Source: Tomocerus qinae
Taxonomy: Eukaryota > Arthropoda > Collembola > Entomobryomorpha > Tomoceridae
Direction of reading: 5' to 3'
Assembly: GCA_020055645.1 (NCBI GenBank)
Contig: CM034546.1
Span: forward strand, 31,372,001 to 31,436,000
Length of the DNA stretch: 64,000 nt
The number at the start of each line of letters is the position of its first letter. The stretch's first letter is position 1. Shown here piece after piece: positions 47,350-59,080 of the stretch. The notes beneath the pieces are model-generated. The model saw only the letters and a program-made list of their open reading frames with translations, was not told the origin of the DNA and did no database searches. A program made the translations under genes and the position numbers.

Positions 47350-47363
47350 CTGAAAATTGATGT

Positions 47364-47990
47364 ACACTTACGGTGGTATGTCGATTTGGCAAAAGTCATT
47401 TTGGCAAAAGTTGTTTTGCCACGATTTTGACCCCTCGGGATAATTTGGCAAATCGCCTTTATGCCATGTCGGAGAGTTTGGCAAAATGTGCAAACGCGCA
47501 ATCTGGCAAAAACTATATCCGTAGTATAGGATGGATATTGACGGTATTTTAAGGAACGCTGACCTTACATTCTCTTTTTCCAATACGGAGAAGGTTATTG
47601 TACACAAAGATAAGCCTTAGACTACGCAAAGTCACTAAAAAATATGGGAAAAAAAGTTTTCCCTCCCAAAAATTCATAAAAATTGTAGCAATGAATATGA
47701 AATAACTTTTGTTACGACCCTTAATGTACTTGACTGCTTGCATAATGCATCTTTTTAACTTTAACTAACTTAATAAATTAAGAATTGACTATGTAATAAA
47801 TAAAACAAAATAAAAAAGTGCGACAATGATGAATAAAAATTCAACTCGCACATTATTAACACGTTTTGCCAAACTATTCCCATCGATTTTCCATTCTATC
47901 CACAGCCCTTTTGTTAAGTTATCCCCAAAGGAAAAAAACTGTTTTGCCAAAATGGCTTTTGCCAAATCGACCTACAATCATACTTACTGC
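47364..47990. mobile_element. Inverted-repeat element, TCGATTTGGCAAAAG arms
   Basis: The left TCGATTTGGCAAAAGTCATT from 47381 is inverted on the right as GGCTTTTGCCAAATCGA up to 47970; both arms contain a second TTTTGGCAAAA unit. The interval is absent from the paralogous intron at about 130, so it is an insertion. Exact ends and target duplication are uncertain. No coding sequence. Confidence 0.65.
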
Positions 47991-48246
47991 TACATTCAAT
48001 GCATAAAGTTGTGGAAAATCTATACTGAGAACTGACATCCAGGACAATACTGGGTAGGTTAATAAATAATAAATAAAGCACAAAATTGCATAGCGTTACG
48101 TTTTATGCTTCATGACAACAATTTATCACACAATTTTCTTACACCCATTTATGCATGGTTTATTATTCTGATCCAGACATGTCACTGAAATATCGACCGG
48201 TATCTATCATGCAACAATTTTTCACGAATCCAGGATACCAAACAAA

Positions 48247-48289
48247 TTGTTTTGGATGGGGAATAAGTGCTATTCCCCATCCAAAACAA
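48247..48289. repeat. Perfect 19-bp hairpin
   Basis: Arms 48247-48265 and 48271-48289 (TTGTTTTGGATGGGGAATA and its complement) with a 5-base loop, located right after the point where similarity to receptor intron 1 stops. Confidence 0.85.
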
Positions 48290-49304
48290 TGAAATTTTCA
48301 TCAGCGCAATGTCCTAGCCATTTCCCAAACCATTCCCGCCAATCAGAATTTTTTTTTCACCGGCTAAAATGTCGTCCATACTTCCTCACTCTTTCACTTC
48401 CCCTCACGGAAAATAGTGCCATAGTCTAAATGCTTCGCCATGTATGTAGAGGGTGTCTAGGCTATGGAAATAAGCTATTTTGTACACAAGTATACGAAAC
48501 GAAACATGGATTTAGGCTATTTTTTACACAAAACGAAAAGTGGCTTTAGGCTAAATGGTTCCATAAGGGACGATATGTAGATATATTGGACGTCAACTAC
48601 TTTGTTATTAGACCAAATTTTATGGTTAAAGTATACTATTAAAGTAGGATACTGCGGGCGATGATGACGAAACTTACTAATGTGTCTTCGATGGGTACGT
48701 ACATACTAATTATAGAGACACCACGTAGCCTGACGCAGATAGCATTTAGTACAAATAAATATGAAGTAGTAAATTTAGCATAAGTTGTGGCACAAGTAGT
48801 ATAATAAAATTATTAAGTTAATTGGTGCTTAATTTATGTAGAGCGCTATTTTCTGGTAAATAGATAAATGATTGGTAATAAATAGCTTGTTATAAATTAT
48901 AAATTAGCCAATGAAAATAGAAAGCGTTTGATTTGAGTATTGAGTCATTCTCACAAATATGAGTCATAATTAAACATTACGTAGTAATCAGTAACCACCA
49001 AAGAAGGGCATATTGATGAGCGTCATTTGATGAAAACATCCCCTGTGTACTTGGCATGTTATCATGCCAAATATAGACTACTGGATTGATTGATTAACAC
49101 GGCTGACTTTAGTTGTCTAACATGTAGGTATTCAAAATGACGAGGGACAATCCGACATTCTGAAATTCGGTTCCGACTATTTCAAAAACCAATTGTGTTA
49201 CATAGAAACATAATTTTTTTGGTTCCTTAAAGTTTTATAAACAAACACTATTAGTCATAGTCATAAAGCTATATGCATGGTTAATTAAGAAAGACAGCAT
49301 ACTG
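48290..49304. other. Unassigned intergenic or intronic DNA
   Basis: AT-rich. A short direct repeat around 48470-48560 (CTATTTTGTACACAA..ACGAAA / CTATTTTTTACACAAAACGAAA) is visible. No gene, no receptor exon. Confidence 0.5.
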
Positions 49305-49306
49305 TA

Positions 49307-50504
49307 CCCGACCGAAAATGTTCAACAGAATGCTGTTGGTGTTAATTCCTCTCAACAGACTGCTGTTGAACTATTGACAAAGATTATGTCTGCTGAACAG
49401 CTACCAACTAAATGCCGCAGACATCGGCAGAGAGTGTTCCCGTGAAAATGTGAGCTGACATTTTCACGCTCAAAACTCAGAATGAATTCTTCTGCTGACA
49501 TTTCCCCGCTCAAGCATCCGCCAACATCCGGTGAAAATGTCTGCTGAGAACTCACTAACAGAAACTCACAGGATTCAGCACAGCAGCGGACTTATAAAAA
49601 AATAACAGTTTTTTAACTACCTTTAAGTATTTTGCGTCATTTCTCTCGCTTGCTTTGAAAAACGAGTAATCTTCAGTGCTAGCTAATAATTAATAAGTAC
49701 TATGTTACTTACACTACTATTTAGTATTTAAGTATTTTTAGTATTTGTCACGTCATAATGAAGTTCATTCTTGCCTTCTTTTTGAGGGTTAAATTGAGCG
49801 CTTTTTTAATGTCAAATAAGGTCAACCGTATGCAAACTCAATTGAAAAATGTCAATGAAACATCTTTAATAGCAGACTTTCAAATCTATTTCTGCTAATT
49901 AATCCCAGTGTAGCACTTTTCTTGTAATGCTGACGTCCTGACGACAAACGATGAACGATAAAATCAGCCTTCTTCAAATGATTGCGTGGTATCATTAGAA
50001 GTTGACCTCATCTGACATGAAAAAGATTGACTCATGTATTTATTATTATTAATACGTAATTATTACGGAATTAGAACAGTTAAGCCGGTAGTATATGCAG
50101 CTACATTTAATAATAATACGTTGAAATAATACGCATGTTTAGTTTTCTAAGTCCTAAGTTAAGTCTACATCTTCAGGTATACTGCATTTATGCAACCAAA
50201 ATGTCCATGTCTTTCAGAAATGGCGTGGTGGCATAATGGCATAATCACAGGTTTAAAAGATAGAAACAAAAGCAGCAAAAGCAGCACACAGGAGTTCGAA
50301 TCCTGGCAGTGATATGTTTTTGCTTCTGCTGACACTTTTCTGGTGCAAAATTCAGCAGAGCGAACTTTTTTGTTTTGCGAGCCGGAAAATGGCCGCTGCA
50401 CTTTGCCTGCTGAGTTTTGGCTGCTGAGCCCATGTCCGAATTTTCTTGTGCAATCTTTCTGCCGAAATTCTCTGTGTGTTTCTGGTGACACATTTTCGGT
50501 CGGG
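49307..50504. mobile_element. TA-flanked inverted-repeat element
   Basis: Ends CCCGACCGAAAATGT and ACATTTTCGGTCGGG, each flanked by TA (49305-49306 and 50505-50506), fitting a Tc1/mariner-type non-autonomous element. Both subterminal regions are rich in CTGCTGA and GAAAATGT motifs in opposite orientations. The centre contains AT-rich DNA without a transposase. Confidence 0.7.
50224..50312 (+). repeat. tRNA-like segment (pol III A and B boxes)
   Basis: TGGTGGCATAATGGCATAAT resembles a tRNA A box and GAGTTCGAATCCTGGC a B box, with a T stem CAGGA/TCCTG. The distance between them is too long for a simple tRNA unless an intron is present, and the AGCAGCAAAAGCAGCA stretch between them is repetitive. 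Probably a SINE-type remnant. Confidence 0.4.
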
Positions 50505-50506
50505 TA

Positions 50507-51314
50507 CCTTAGGTAGATTGTAAAATTGCAAGATAATTATGGGTTCCTGAGTTCCTGACCATATGTTAGAAATTCAATATAAATTATTATGATAGGTAAT
50601 TGATAGGGATGGCAGTAATTGATGGAAGTGTGTGATGCCTCGTTTATGGTAAATGGCATCTATCAGCAGATACAAAATATCCATTTGCTTTGCATAATAT
50701 ACAAGATTGTACTATCCTGATCTGATATATAAAGTATGATCTATTAATAATCAAATAATAAATTATTCCTGAAATAAAATTATGCAGTAGATTAGTGTGG
50801 ATTGAAGTTCGGTTGATCTCCCTTTGTTTAGATATTGTCCCTAGTCAACATGACGCATTTTTAGTAATCATGAATCACACACAATATTCTGGAGTGCAAT
50901 GCTCACGCATTTCATTTGATATTTAAGTGATGCATGCACTCTGCAGGAAAAAGGTGCTATTGAAGGGTACGATTAGTCAATTCATTACACTTATTTTTGT
51001 TCGTTTTTAGAGTACAAAAAAGTTAAATTAATTCTAAGGATAGTAGCACCAAGGCTTGAAACTGAAGACTAGCAGAGCGTGTGAAGATAATATATACATG
51101 TTGATGTACTACTTGAGGATGCCTATTAAAGCCATAATGCAGTATAAATCGTTACTTTACTTTCATATGCTTGTGAAGTTATAATATTTCTTTATATTAT
51201 GTTTTCATGTACTATCTTAAAATAAGTATTAATTATAAATGGTAGTAAGTGTTTTAAAATCGTTGTACGAATTAATTTCTAGGAACCATTTAAGTAGTAG
51301 AGGGACGAAGGAGT
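50507..51314. other. Unassigned AT-rich DNA
   Basis: No ORF, tandem repeat or clear inverted repeat is seen. Confidence 0.45.
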
Positions 51315-51720
51315 AGTCCACACCCTACGCCATCTTGGATTCTGAACGCTCGAACACTCGGCCACATAGCCTGTGGGTACTGTGGAAGTACAGGCACTAA
51401 CCTAACCCTTATGCTCGGATAGTATTCCACACCCTATATTGATAGCTTGAACACTCAGCCACATAGCATGTGGGTACTGTGGAAGTACAGGCACTAACCT
51501 AACCCTTATGCTCAGATAGTATTCCACACCCTATATTGATAGCTTGAACACTCAGCCACATAGCCTGCGGGTACTGTGAAAGTACAGGCGCTTGGCCAAC
51601 CTAACTCTTGGATAGTAGTCCACACCCCACATCATCTTGATAGCTCGGACACTTACAACCATAAACATTCATGATATTACAGGTACTAACCAAACTCTTG
51701 GATAGTAGTAACCATACCCA
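51315..51720. repeat. About 97-bp tandem repeat, four units
   Basis: AGT(A/C).TCCACACCC restarts at about 51315, 51421, 51518, 51617 and 51706. Units two and three are nearly identical (CCACATAGC.TG.GGGTACTG, GTACAGGCACTAACCTAACC); outer units are shorter and more diverged. It is GC-richer than its surroundings. Confidence 0.85.
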
Positions 51721-52462
51721 AATGCAGTCATAGCCGTATAGCGAGCTTGGATTACTCATACCCTCCGGCAAACATGTACACTTGGATCTTAAAATAATTT
51801 CTATATAATGCAAAGTTAACGTATTATAATATGATCATATCGTATTCAAATAAGTATCTCTATAAGGATATCGATGACATAAAATAAAGGTAAAATAGTA
51901 TAAATAAAGATGGATAATCGATGAACACAAGTGTGTAGACATCAACATTGTAAACATCTGTATGTGTGACTTTACATGTGAGAGTCAATGCAATTGATAA
52001 AAGGGAGATAGGAGAGGGTTAGACAAAATAGCGTGCAATCAATAAGTAGAATGCTTTAGGTACCTAAGGGTACTCGGTAATATCCAGTGTTTGTCGCATC
52101 TACGTGTTCAATCCAGTGTACAGTACACTAGACAGGTAAATGCACAGTTTTAGGTACCTTGCAATATTAATAAAGCAGAAATAAGTTATTTCCGACACTG
52201 CAGTATAAATAAAACAAAAGAATGCTATGACTTTTAGTCAGATAATCCTTACTCGGAAATATCTTTACATAAAAGGCTGCATCTTACATGTATCTTCCAA
52301 CCTTCATAGTTTATTTTTAAAAGTTGCACCAAGAGCTTTACTCAACATTTTCGTCGTTAAAAGGAAGCCAAGAAAATATTATAATTCATATCGTTCTTGT
52401 ACTCCAAACCTCCAGCATCTAACTTCAAAAGTCCTGTTCCTGATATTACAATTATTTTCAAA

Positions 52463-55400
52463 ATGGAAAATTGTCCCATTTGCAATGTTGTCTTGACTGA
52501 AAATTTCGAGAAACATTTTAAGGAGATTCATCAGTGTCCCTTCTGTTCAAGGTTTAAAGATGTTTGTCAGTGCTTTGGTAAGTACTATTACAGTATCTCA
52601 CATCATTATTTAAAATTATTAGGACAAAACTTTTAACTGAAGAATAATTAACTTAATAAATTGACTTTTGTATTTTCAGCTTGTCCCAAGTGCACCAAAA
52701 AATTCAAAACAGAGAATTCAATGGAAGACCATCTGCTTGCTGACCACATCTGTTCTATCTGTGACGAAGACCAATCCATATGTAACTGTATCGAACAACT
52801 AGAGTTCCAGAGTTTGGATTCAAGAAAACGCCGACGAGAAGATGAAGAAGTTACATCTACAAGTAAGAGACCCAGAATTTCTAATTCTCCAGGACATTCC
52901 GACTTCGTGCCAGCCTCTGTGCCAACACAAGAAGAAGTGGACAATATTCAGAATGAGCCACGTCCGGACACCAATCTAAAAACTGTTAATGTAAGTCTGT
53001 TAAGATCTAAGCACTGCCCTGCTTGTGACATTGTATTTCCAAGTACACATGGTCTTCAATTGCATTTAGTTAACACTCACCCAGAATATTACTCGAATGT
53101 TGACTTTCCTCAAGTAGGAATGGGAGAGGACCATATCGAATTAACCTTGGTTAAAAGTGCATTTGACATTTATCATGAATTCAATTGCAGTTTAGACCAT
53201 TTAGTTGTCAAAGATATTCGTGGGATATTTCACAGTTTAAGAAGCCAAATTCTATCAGCATTTAGAGAGCATTTAGACGATTGGATTACATTTAAGGTCC
53301 ATTTTGATATAGTGGTTGCATTTAGTAAAAAACAACAAGATGATACATTTATGCATGACACCAGACCGTTTCCAGGCTTCATGTTTCCAGTTCTAAATAT
53401 GGACAATGCTAAAGTAGCAATTAAGGTTACTAATGACCATTTTGCCGAGAGGCTGCAAGAACATGTAAGAAATGGTTCAGGATGGAACATAGATAATGTT
53501 AAGGAATTTAAAATGACAATTGTAAAGTATATACCATTGTGTGGAGGAAGGAAAAACATACCTTTACCAGATATACTTAAGAAGAAAAACAAAACATTTA
53601 TTAACGTGGCCGTTGATGACAACTTATGTTTCAAACGCGCGATATATGCTCACGAAAGTGTACACTGCAAGGAAGTACATCCTAAAAATGTAAATCGTAA
53701 ATTAGAAAGCGTTGAATTCTATAGGGATGTACTAGATAATGGAAAAGTCAACTGGGATGGAATTAACTTTCCTTTTTGTCTTAAACAAATACAGAAATTT
53801 GAAAGGCAAAATCCTGATATTGGACTTACCATAATAGGTTTCTCTGAAGAATTTTTAGAGAGGCGTAAGAGTTCGAAAGTAAAGATAGACGAAGAAAATA
53901 ATTATGATGACATAATTAATGCAGTAGCAATTGATGTAGATAGTGATGATGATTATTACGAAGAGTCTGATGATGATGAATCGGTAAAAGAGAAATCATA
54001 TGGACAACAACAAGCAGAAATTATCGACTATTGTGTTCCTTTGCATGTATGTAATAATGATAGGCCAATTAAAATAGATTTACTGTTAATTATGGATGAC
54101 AGGGCAGAAGACCACTTCGTTTTTATTAAGGATCTTACAAAGTTACTTTATAAGGCTCGTGCGAAACACGTTTGTCGTCATTGTCTTCAAGGTTTTAATG
54201 ATGACTATGATGAACATGTAAAATATTGTTCTTCACTTGATAGAATAAAAACTGTATTCCCAAAGCATAATTTTTTAAAATTTGAAAAGTTTAGTCGTAC
54301 GCAAATGTCTCCATTTACTGTTACGGCAGATTTTGAATCTTTTCTTAAGCCTACTGGCAAATTTTTAGAAGTAAAAATAAGTGACAAAAACAAGAAAACG
54401 CCAAACACTGTAAAAGTACAACTTCATAAAGCTAGTGGCTTTAGTTGGCGATGTATTAATTGGAAAGGTAAACAACAAAGTAGCAGTTTTTATAGGGTAG
54501 ACGGCGAAACAGATGATGCCCCAAAACGTTTTCTAACAGAAATTTTAGCACTCAATGAAGAATTACAGAATGAAATGAAAGAGTATGAAAAGGAAGCTAA
54601 AAAAACTATGATAATTAGTGAAGAAGACAACCGAAAGTTTAGAAATCCGCACAAACTATGTAACACTAAATGTCATTTTTGTCACAAATGCTTTACATTC
54701 AAGGATTTTAAGGGAAAGAAAATAGTTAGACATCATGAACATTTACCGCCTTATAATTTTATTGGTTTTGCACACAGATCGTGTAATATAAAGGCCTCTA
54801 CACCTAAAACATTAACTGTATGCTTCCATAATTTACGTGGCTATGATGGGCACTATCTTATACAAGCAGCTTCCGAGGATCTTGTTAAAAGAGGTTGAGG
54901 TTATTCCACAAACATCGGAGAAATTTATGAGTATAATTATAAACAAGCAGATCAAATTTATTGACACTGCACTCTTCATGCCTGAAAGTTTAGGAGATTT
55001 AGTCAAAGATCTAAAGGAATTTCCTATAACAAGAGAGGCATTTTGTCAATATAGCAAAGAACAAGTAGATTTACTTTTAAATAAGGGTGCTTATCCATAT
55101 TCTTATATGGATTCTGTAGAAAGTTCAAGGAAACAGAATTACCGCCAAAATCGATTTTTAAAAATGATCTAACCGGTAAAGATATAGACGATGATGTGTA
55201 CTGCAATGCTCAGAAAGTTTGGAAGGAATTTGGTATCAGTAATATGGGTGAATGGCATGATTTGTATTGCCAGCTAGATACCGCGCTTTTAGCAGATGTT
55301 TGGTTTAAACTTCGGAACACAATGTACGATCAGTATGGTCTAGATGTTTGTCATTATTTTTCATTACCTATGTTTAGTCTAGATGCCGCTTTAAAGTTTA

Positions 55401-56945
55401 CAGGCGTGTCTCTAGAATTTATCAAAGATCCTACAATGCATGTATGGCTAGAAGGTGCAATACGCGGTGGGTTAGTAAGTGTGGGAGATTTAAGAGCGGC
55501 AAAAGCAAACAATACATTTTGTCCTGATTATGACGATAAGAAACCATCATCTTATATTATGTACTGGGATGCTAATAATTTATACGGTCATGCATTAAGT
55601 CAATACTTACCTCATAACGGATATAGATGGGCAACTGATAAAGAGTTAGAAGAAATAAGAAAAATCCAAATGACTATATCTTGGCTATGAAAGATAATCA
55701 GAAAACATGCATGTTTTTTGAGGTGACATGGTTATCCCGGAAGATAAACATGACTTTTTAAACGCATACCCTCCCGCTCCAACGTCAAGGATTATAAATG
55801 ACAAAGAAATATCTTATATGCAACATGAATTGGCTGATATGCTAGGAATAGAGATTGATGGTAAACAAAAACGATTGATTGCTGACTTGAAAGACAAGGA
55901 AGGCTATGTTTGTCATTACAGGGCTTTAAAAACTTATTTAAAATTAGGCGCTGAAGTCAAATATGTAAGAAAAGTTATGGTTTGCAATCAAAGTCCATGG
56001 ATGGAGCCTTTTGTCGCTGAAAATACAAAAATGCGTACTTTAGCTACCAGCGAAATAGAAAAAAGATTTTGGAAACTTTTAAATAACACAGGTTATGGCA
56101 AGCTTATCGAACAGAAAAGACAGAGAACCAAAATTCATGTAGTTCTAAATAAAGAAAAAGGTCTTAGGTTAAATAGTAGACCAAACGTTGCTCATTCATC
56201 AATTATAGACGAGAGAATTGTCTTATTGACCATGAAGAAAATGCAAGTTACTCTTGATCGACCAATAGCGGCTGGTGTTGCAGTGTTAGACATTAGTAAG
56301 ACTACAATGTTTAATTTTCATTATGATTTTATTGCTAAAACGTACCCTAGTAAACACAACTTGTTGTACACAGACACAGATAGTCTTATTTACTTGATAG
56401 AAACCGAAAATGTCTATGATGACTGTCAAAAGTACGAGAAAGATTTCTTTGATATGTCTGATTATAAACCAAATGATGTTATTTTAGGAAAATATCACAA
56501 TTTAATGAACAAAAAGCGATTAGGATATTTTACTGATGAATCACCAAATGCGATTATTACTGAATTTGTTTGTACTAAGCCAAAGGCATATTGTTGTCGT
56601 AGCAGAAAAACAGCTGATGTTTATAATAACACAGGAGACTATGGCACAAAGAAAAGATTAAAAGGAGTTAGCAGAAGTGCGGTTGAAAACGATATAGTTT
56701 TTGATCATTTTGTGGATGCAATGTGTCCAGACAATTTTTTGAATGCTCAAACATATGCTGTAAGTAAATCTCTGCGTAGTTTCTTGCATCAAATGTATAC
56801 AATTGAGAGTAGAAAAAAGGCTATAAATGGCCTAGATGTAAAAAGATATTCTCCTGATGGGATTGTTACTCTAGCATATGGTCACAAAGACATTAAATTG
56901 TATGAAGAAAACGTGTATGATGTTAATATTGATGTAAATACTTGA
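52463..56945 (+). CDS. Zinc-finger family-B DNA polymerase (Polinton/virus-like), frameshifted, left arm
   Basis: Protein-primed-type DNA polymerase expected to replicate a mobile element or viral DNA. Exon 1 is 52463-52577, exon 2 from 52680 (AG/GT in frame), about 1460 codons to 56945. N-terminal C2H2-like fingers: CPICNVVL, CPKCTKKF, CPACDIVF, later CRHCLQGF and CHFCHKCF; an acidic patch at about 53930. Exonuclease motifs: ADFES (54328), HNLRGYDGHYL (54828), DLYCQLDTALLADV (55260). Polymerase motifs: YWDANNLYGHAL (55563, motif A), LLNNTGYGK (56075, motif B), YTDTDSLIY (56370, motif C). One-base indels relative to the right arm break the frame near 54880, 55120, 55665 and 55725. No integrase, ATPase, protease or capsid gene is seen alongside, unlike a complete Polinton. 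Whether the breaks are real or sequence errors cannot be told here. Confidence 0.87.
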
Positions 56946-56997
56946 TTGAAAAGGATGCTCGCCAATTTGCTGCAGATTTTGTTGATTCGTTTTACTA

Positions 56998-57115
56998 GTT
57001 ATGTAACTTAAACTAACCTAATGTAACCTAATTTAGTCTAATTTAAGATCCGTTTTACTAGTTTAATAACCTAACCTAACCTAATGTAACCTAATTTAGT
57101 TTAATTTAAATGTTA
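56998..57115. repeat. CCTAA-rich (TTAGG-like) stretch, left arm
   Basis: Several CCTAA motifs, including three in tandem at about 57070-57085 (AACCTAACCTAACCTAATG), matching the arthropod telomere unit TTAGG. The two halves are themselves a 60-bp direct repeat (CTAATGTAACCTAATTTAGT). Mirrored at about 58920-59020 in the right arm. Too short to be a telomere. Confidence 0.6.
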
Positions 57116-57545
57116 TAAAATAAAAATGAATAGACAATATAAGTTGATGTAATCCATCGTTCTTTAATGTAATTTAATGCACTGAAATTGTATTCTGAAT
57201 ATATAATATGGTGATGATTGAAAATAAAATAAAAATTTTTCCACATAAACCTGTTTAGTATGCATATATTTATTTTAAATTAAGAAAAAATTACTTTCAT
57301 TTACAAATAAAAGATTCTGAAACGTTAAAAGATTTGCAAAATTGTACAAATAATCAAGCTGCTATGAACAAAAATACTGCGGTTTTCAAAATAGCAACAT
57401 TATTAGACATATAAATATCTACTTAAAGCCATTGACTTAGTGTTATCTTAGTTACATATTGCATAATTAATGTAATAAATCATTCATTTCATCCATAAAC
57501 CTTGGGAAATTACAATAAAAGTCACACTGCTACATATACACACGT

Positions 57546-57705
57546 ACCGCAGTATCAACCGCAGCAACCGCAGTATAAACCGCGGTAACCGCAGCATCAA
57601 CCGCAGTAACCGCAGTATAAACCGCAGTAACCGCAGTATCAACCGCAGTATCAACCGCAATAACAATCGCGTCAACCGCACTATTAACCGCAATATTATT
57701 GATTA
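57546..57705. repeat. ACCGCAGTA(T)-type minisatellite, left arm
   Basis: Mixed 9- and 12-bp units (ACCGCAGTA, ACCGCAGTATCA, ACCGCAGTATAA) in tandem. Long leucine/arginine-rich open frames over it are artefacts of the periodicity. Confidence 0.88.
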
Positions 57706-58310
57706 TTTCACACTCTTAATATATATTTCACGTATGTATCTCAACAATCATTTACGTAAAACTTACTGATGGAATGATTTTTATGGACAATTTATCGTCT
57801 CAACAAACGTAATGATTCAATAGGTCAGGCTCGTAATTTCTAACGTAAAACCTTAATAACTTAATTCCTATGGTGAGACTTCACTCACGCAGTATCATAC
57901 ATGCATATTAATCATATTAAATCTTAGAATATATTTAAATCTGCCGGGACTAACTTTTGACGCAGATGGACTAGAGAGCTAACAGAAAATGTCGGAGAAG
58001 TTTCTCCGAAATTTTCTGTGTCTCACAAGCTCTCTTGGTCCTCTGTCTCAAAAGTTAGACCCGGCAGACTTAAATATATACTAAGATTTAATATGATTAA
58101 TATGCATGTATGATACTGCGTGAGTGAAGTCTCACCATAGGAATTAAGTTATTAAGGTTTTACGTTAGAAATTACGAGCCTGACCTATTGAATCATTACG
58201 TTTGTTGAGACGATAAATTGTCCATAAAAATCATTCCATCAGTAAGTTTTACGTAAATGATTGTTGAGATACATACGTGAAATATATATTAAGAGTGTGA
58301 AATAATCAAT
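57706..58310. repeat. Centre of the palindrome
   Basis: The symmetry axis lies between 58000 and 58001 (GGAGAA-GT-TTCTCC). Within about 65 bp on each side the arms match imperfectly, with several substitutions and small indels; farther out (beyond 57935 and 58080) they match almost perfectly. No coding sequence. Confidence 0.88.
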
Positions 58311-58313
58311 AAT

Positions 58314-58482
58314 ATTGCGGTTAATAGTGCGGTTGACGCGATTGTTATTGCGGTTGATACTGCGGTTGATAGTGCGGTTACTGCGGTTGATACTGCGGTT
58401 ACTGCGGTTTATACTGCGGTTACTGCGGTTGATGCTGCGGTTACCGCGGTTTATACTGCGGTTACTGCGGTTGATACTGCGG
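58314..58482. repeat. Minisatellite, right arm
   Basis: Same array as 57546-57705 in inverted orientation, plus an extra 21-bp segment containing GATAGTGCGGTTACTGCGG. Confidence 0.88.
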
Positions 58483-59080
58483 TACGTGTGTATATGTAGC
58501 AGTGTGACTTTTATTGTAATTTCCCAAGGTTTATGGATGAAATGAATGATTTATTACATTAATTATGCAATATGTAACTAAGATAACACTAAGTCAATGG
58601 CTTTAAGTAGATATATATGTCTAATAATGTTGATATTTTGAAAACCGCAGTATTTTTGTTCATAGCAGCTTGATTATTTGTACAATTTTGCAAATCTTTT
58701 AATGTTTCAGAATCTTTTATTTGTAAATGAAAGTAATTTTTTATTAATTTAAAATAAATATATGCATACTAAACAGGTTTATGTGGAAAATTTTTTATTT
58801 TATTTTCAATCATCACCATATTATATATTCAGAATACAATTTCAGTGCATTAAATTACATTAAAGAACTATGGATTACATCAACTTATATTGTCTATTCA
58901 TTTTCATTTTATAACATTTAAATTAAACTAAATTAGGTTACATTAGGTTAGGTTAGGTTATTAAACTAGTAAAACGGATCTTAAATTAGACTAAATTAGG
59001 TTACATTAGGTTAGTTTAAGTTACATAACTGTAAAACGAATCAACAAAATCTGCAGCAAATTGGCGAGCATCCTTTTCAA

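Larger units (their letters stand above)
47090..48235. repeat. Intron sequence paralogous to window positions 1-360
   Basis: AAATAGCTCGTTAGAAGG, GACATCC.GGACA, TTTATTATTCTGAT and ATATCGACC occur in both places in order. Copy C's intron is longer by two insertions (47202-47349 and about 47364-47990). Similarity ends at about 48235, just where the TM3 exon would soon follow; that exon is not found here. Confidence 0.82.
52017..58000 (+). repeat. Left arm of about 12-kb inverted duplication
   Basis: Sequence from 52017 (GGTTAGACAAAATAGCGTGC) to 58000 is repeated in inverted orientation from 58001 to 64000. The arm contains a promoter-side region, the polymerase gene, a CCTAA-containing zone, a CCGCAGTA-type minisatellite and the palindrome centre. 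Identity is very high by eye over most of its length, with scattered one-base indels and some substitutions. What lies left of 52017 is unrelated. Confidence 0.93.

Noticed and set aside
50165-50493. Minus-strand open frames of 82-108 codons
   Set aside because: They lie in the repetitive end of a TA-flanked element and show no recognisable protein.
53230-53634. Antisense open frames within the polymerase gene
   Set aside because: Shadows of the coding strand, without independent support.
57484-58545. Leucine/arginine-rich open frames over the minisatellites
   Set aside because: They come from the CCGCAGTA periodicity; no start context or conserved protein.
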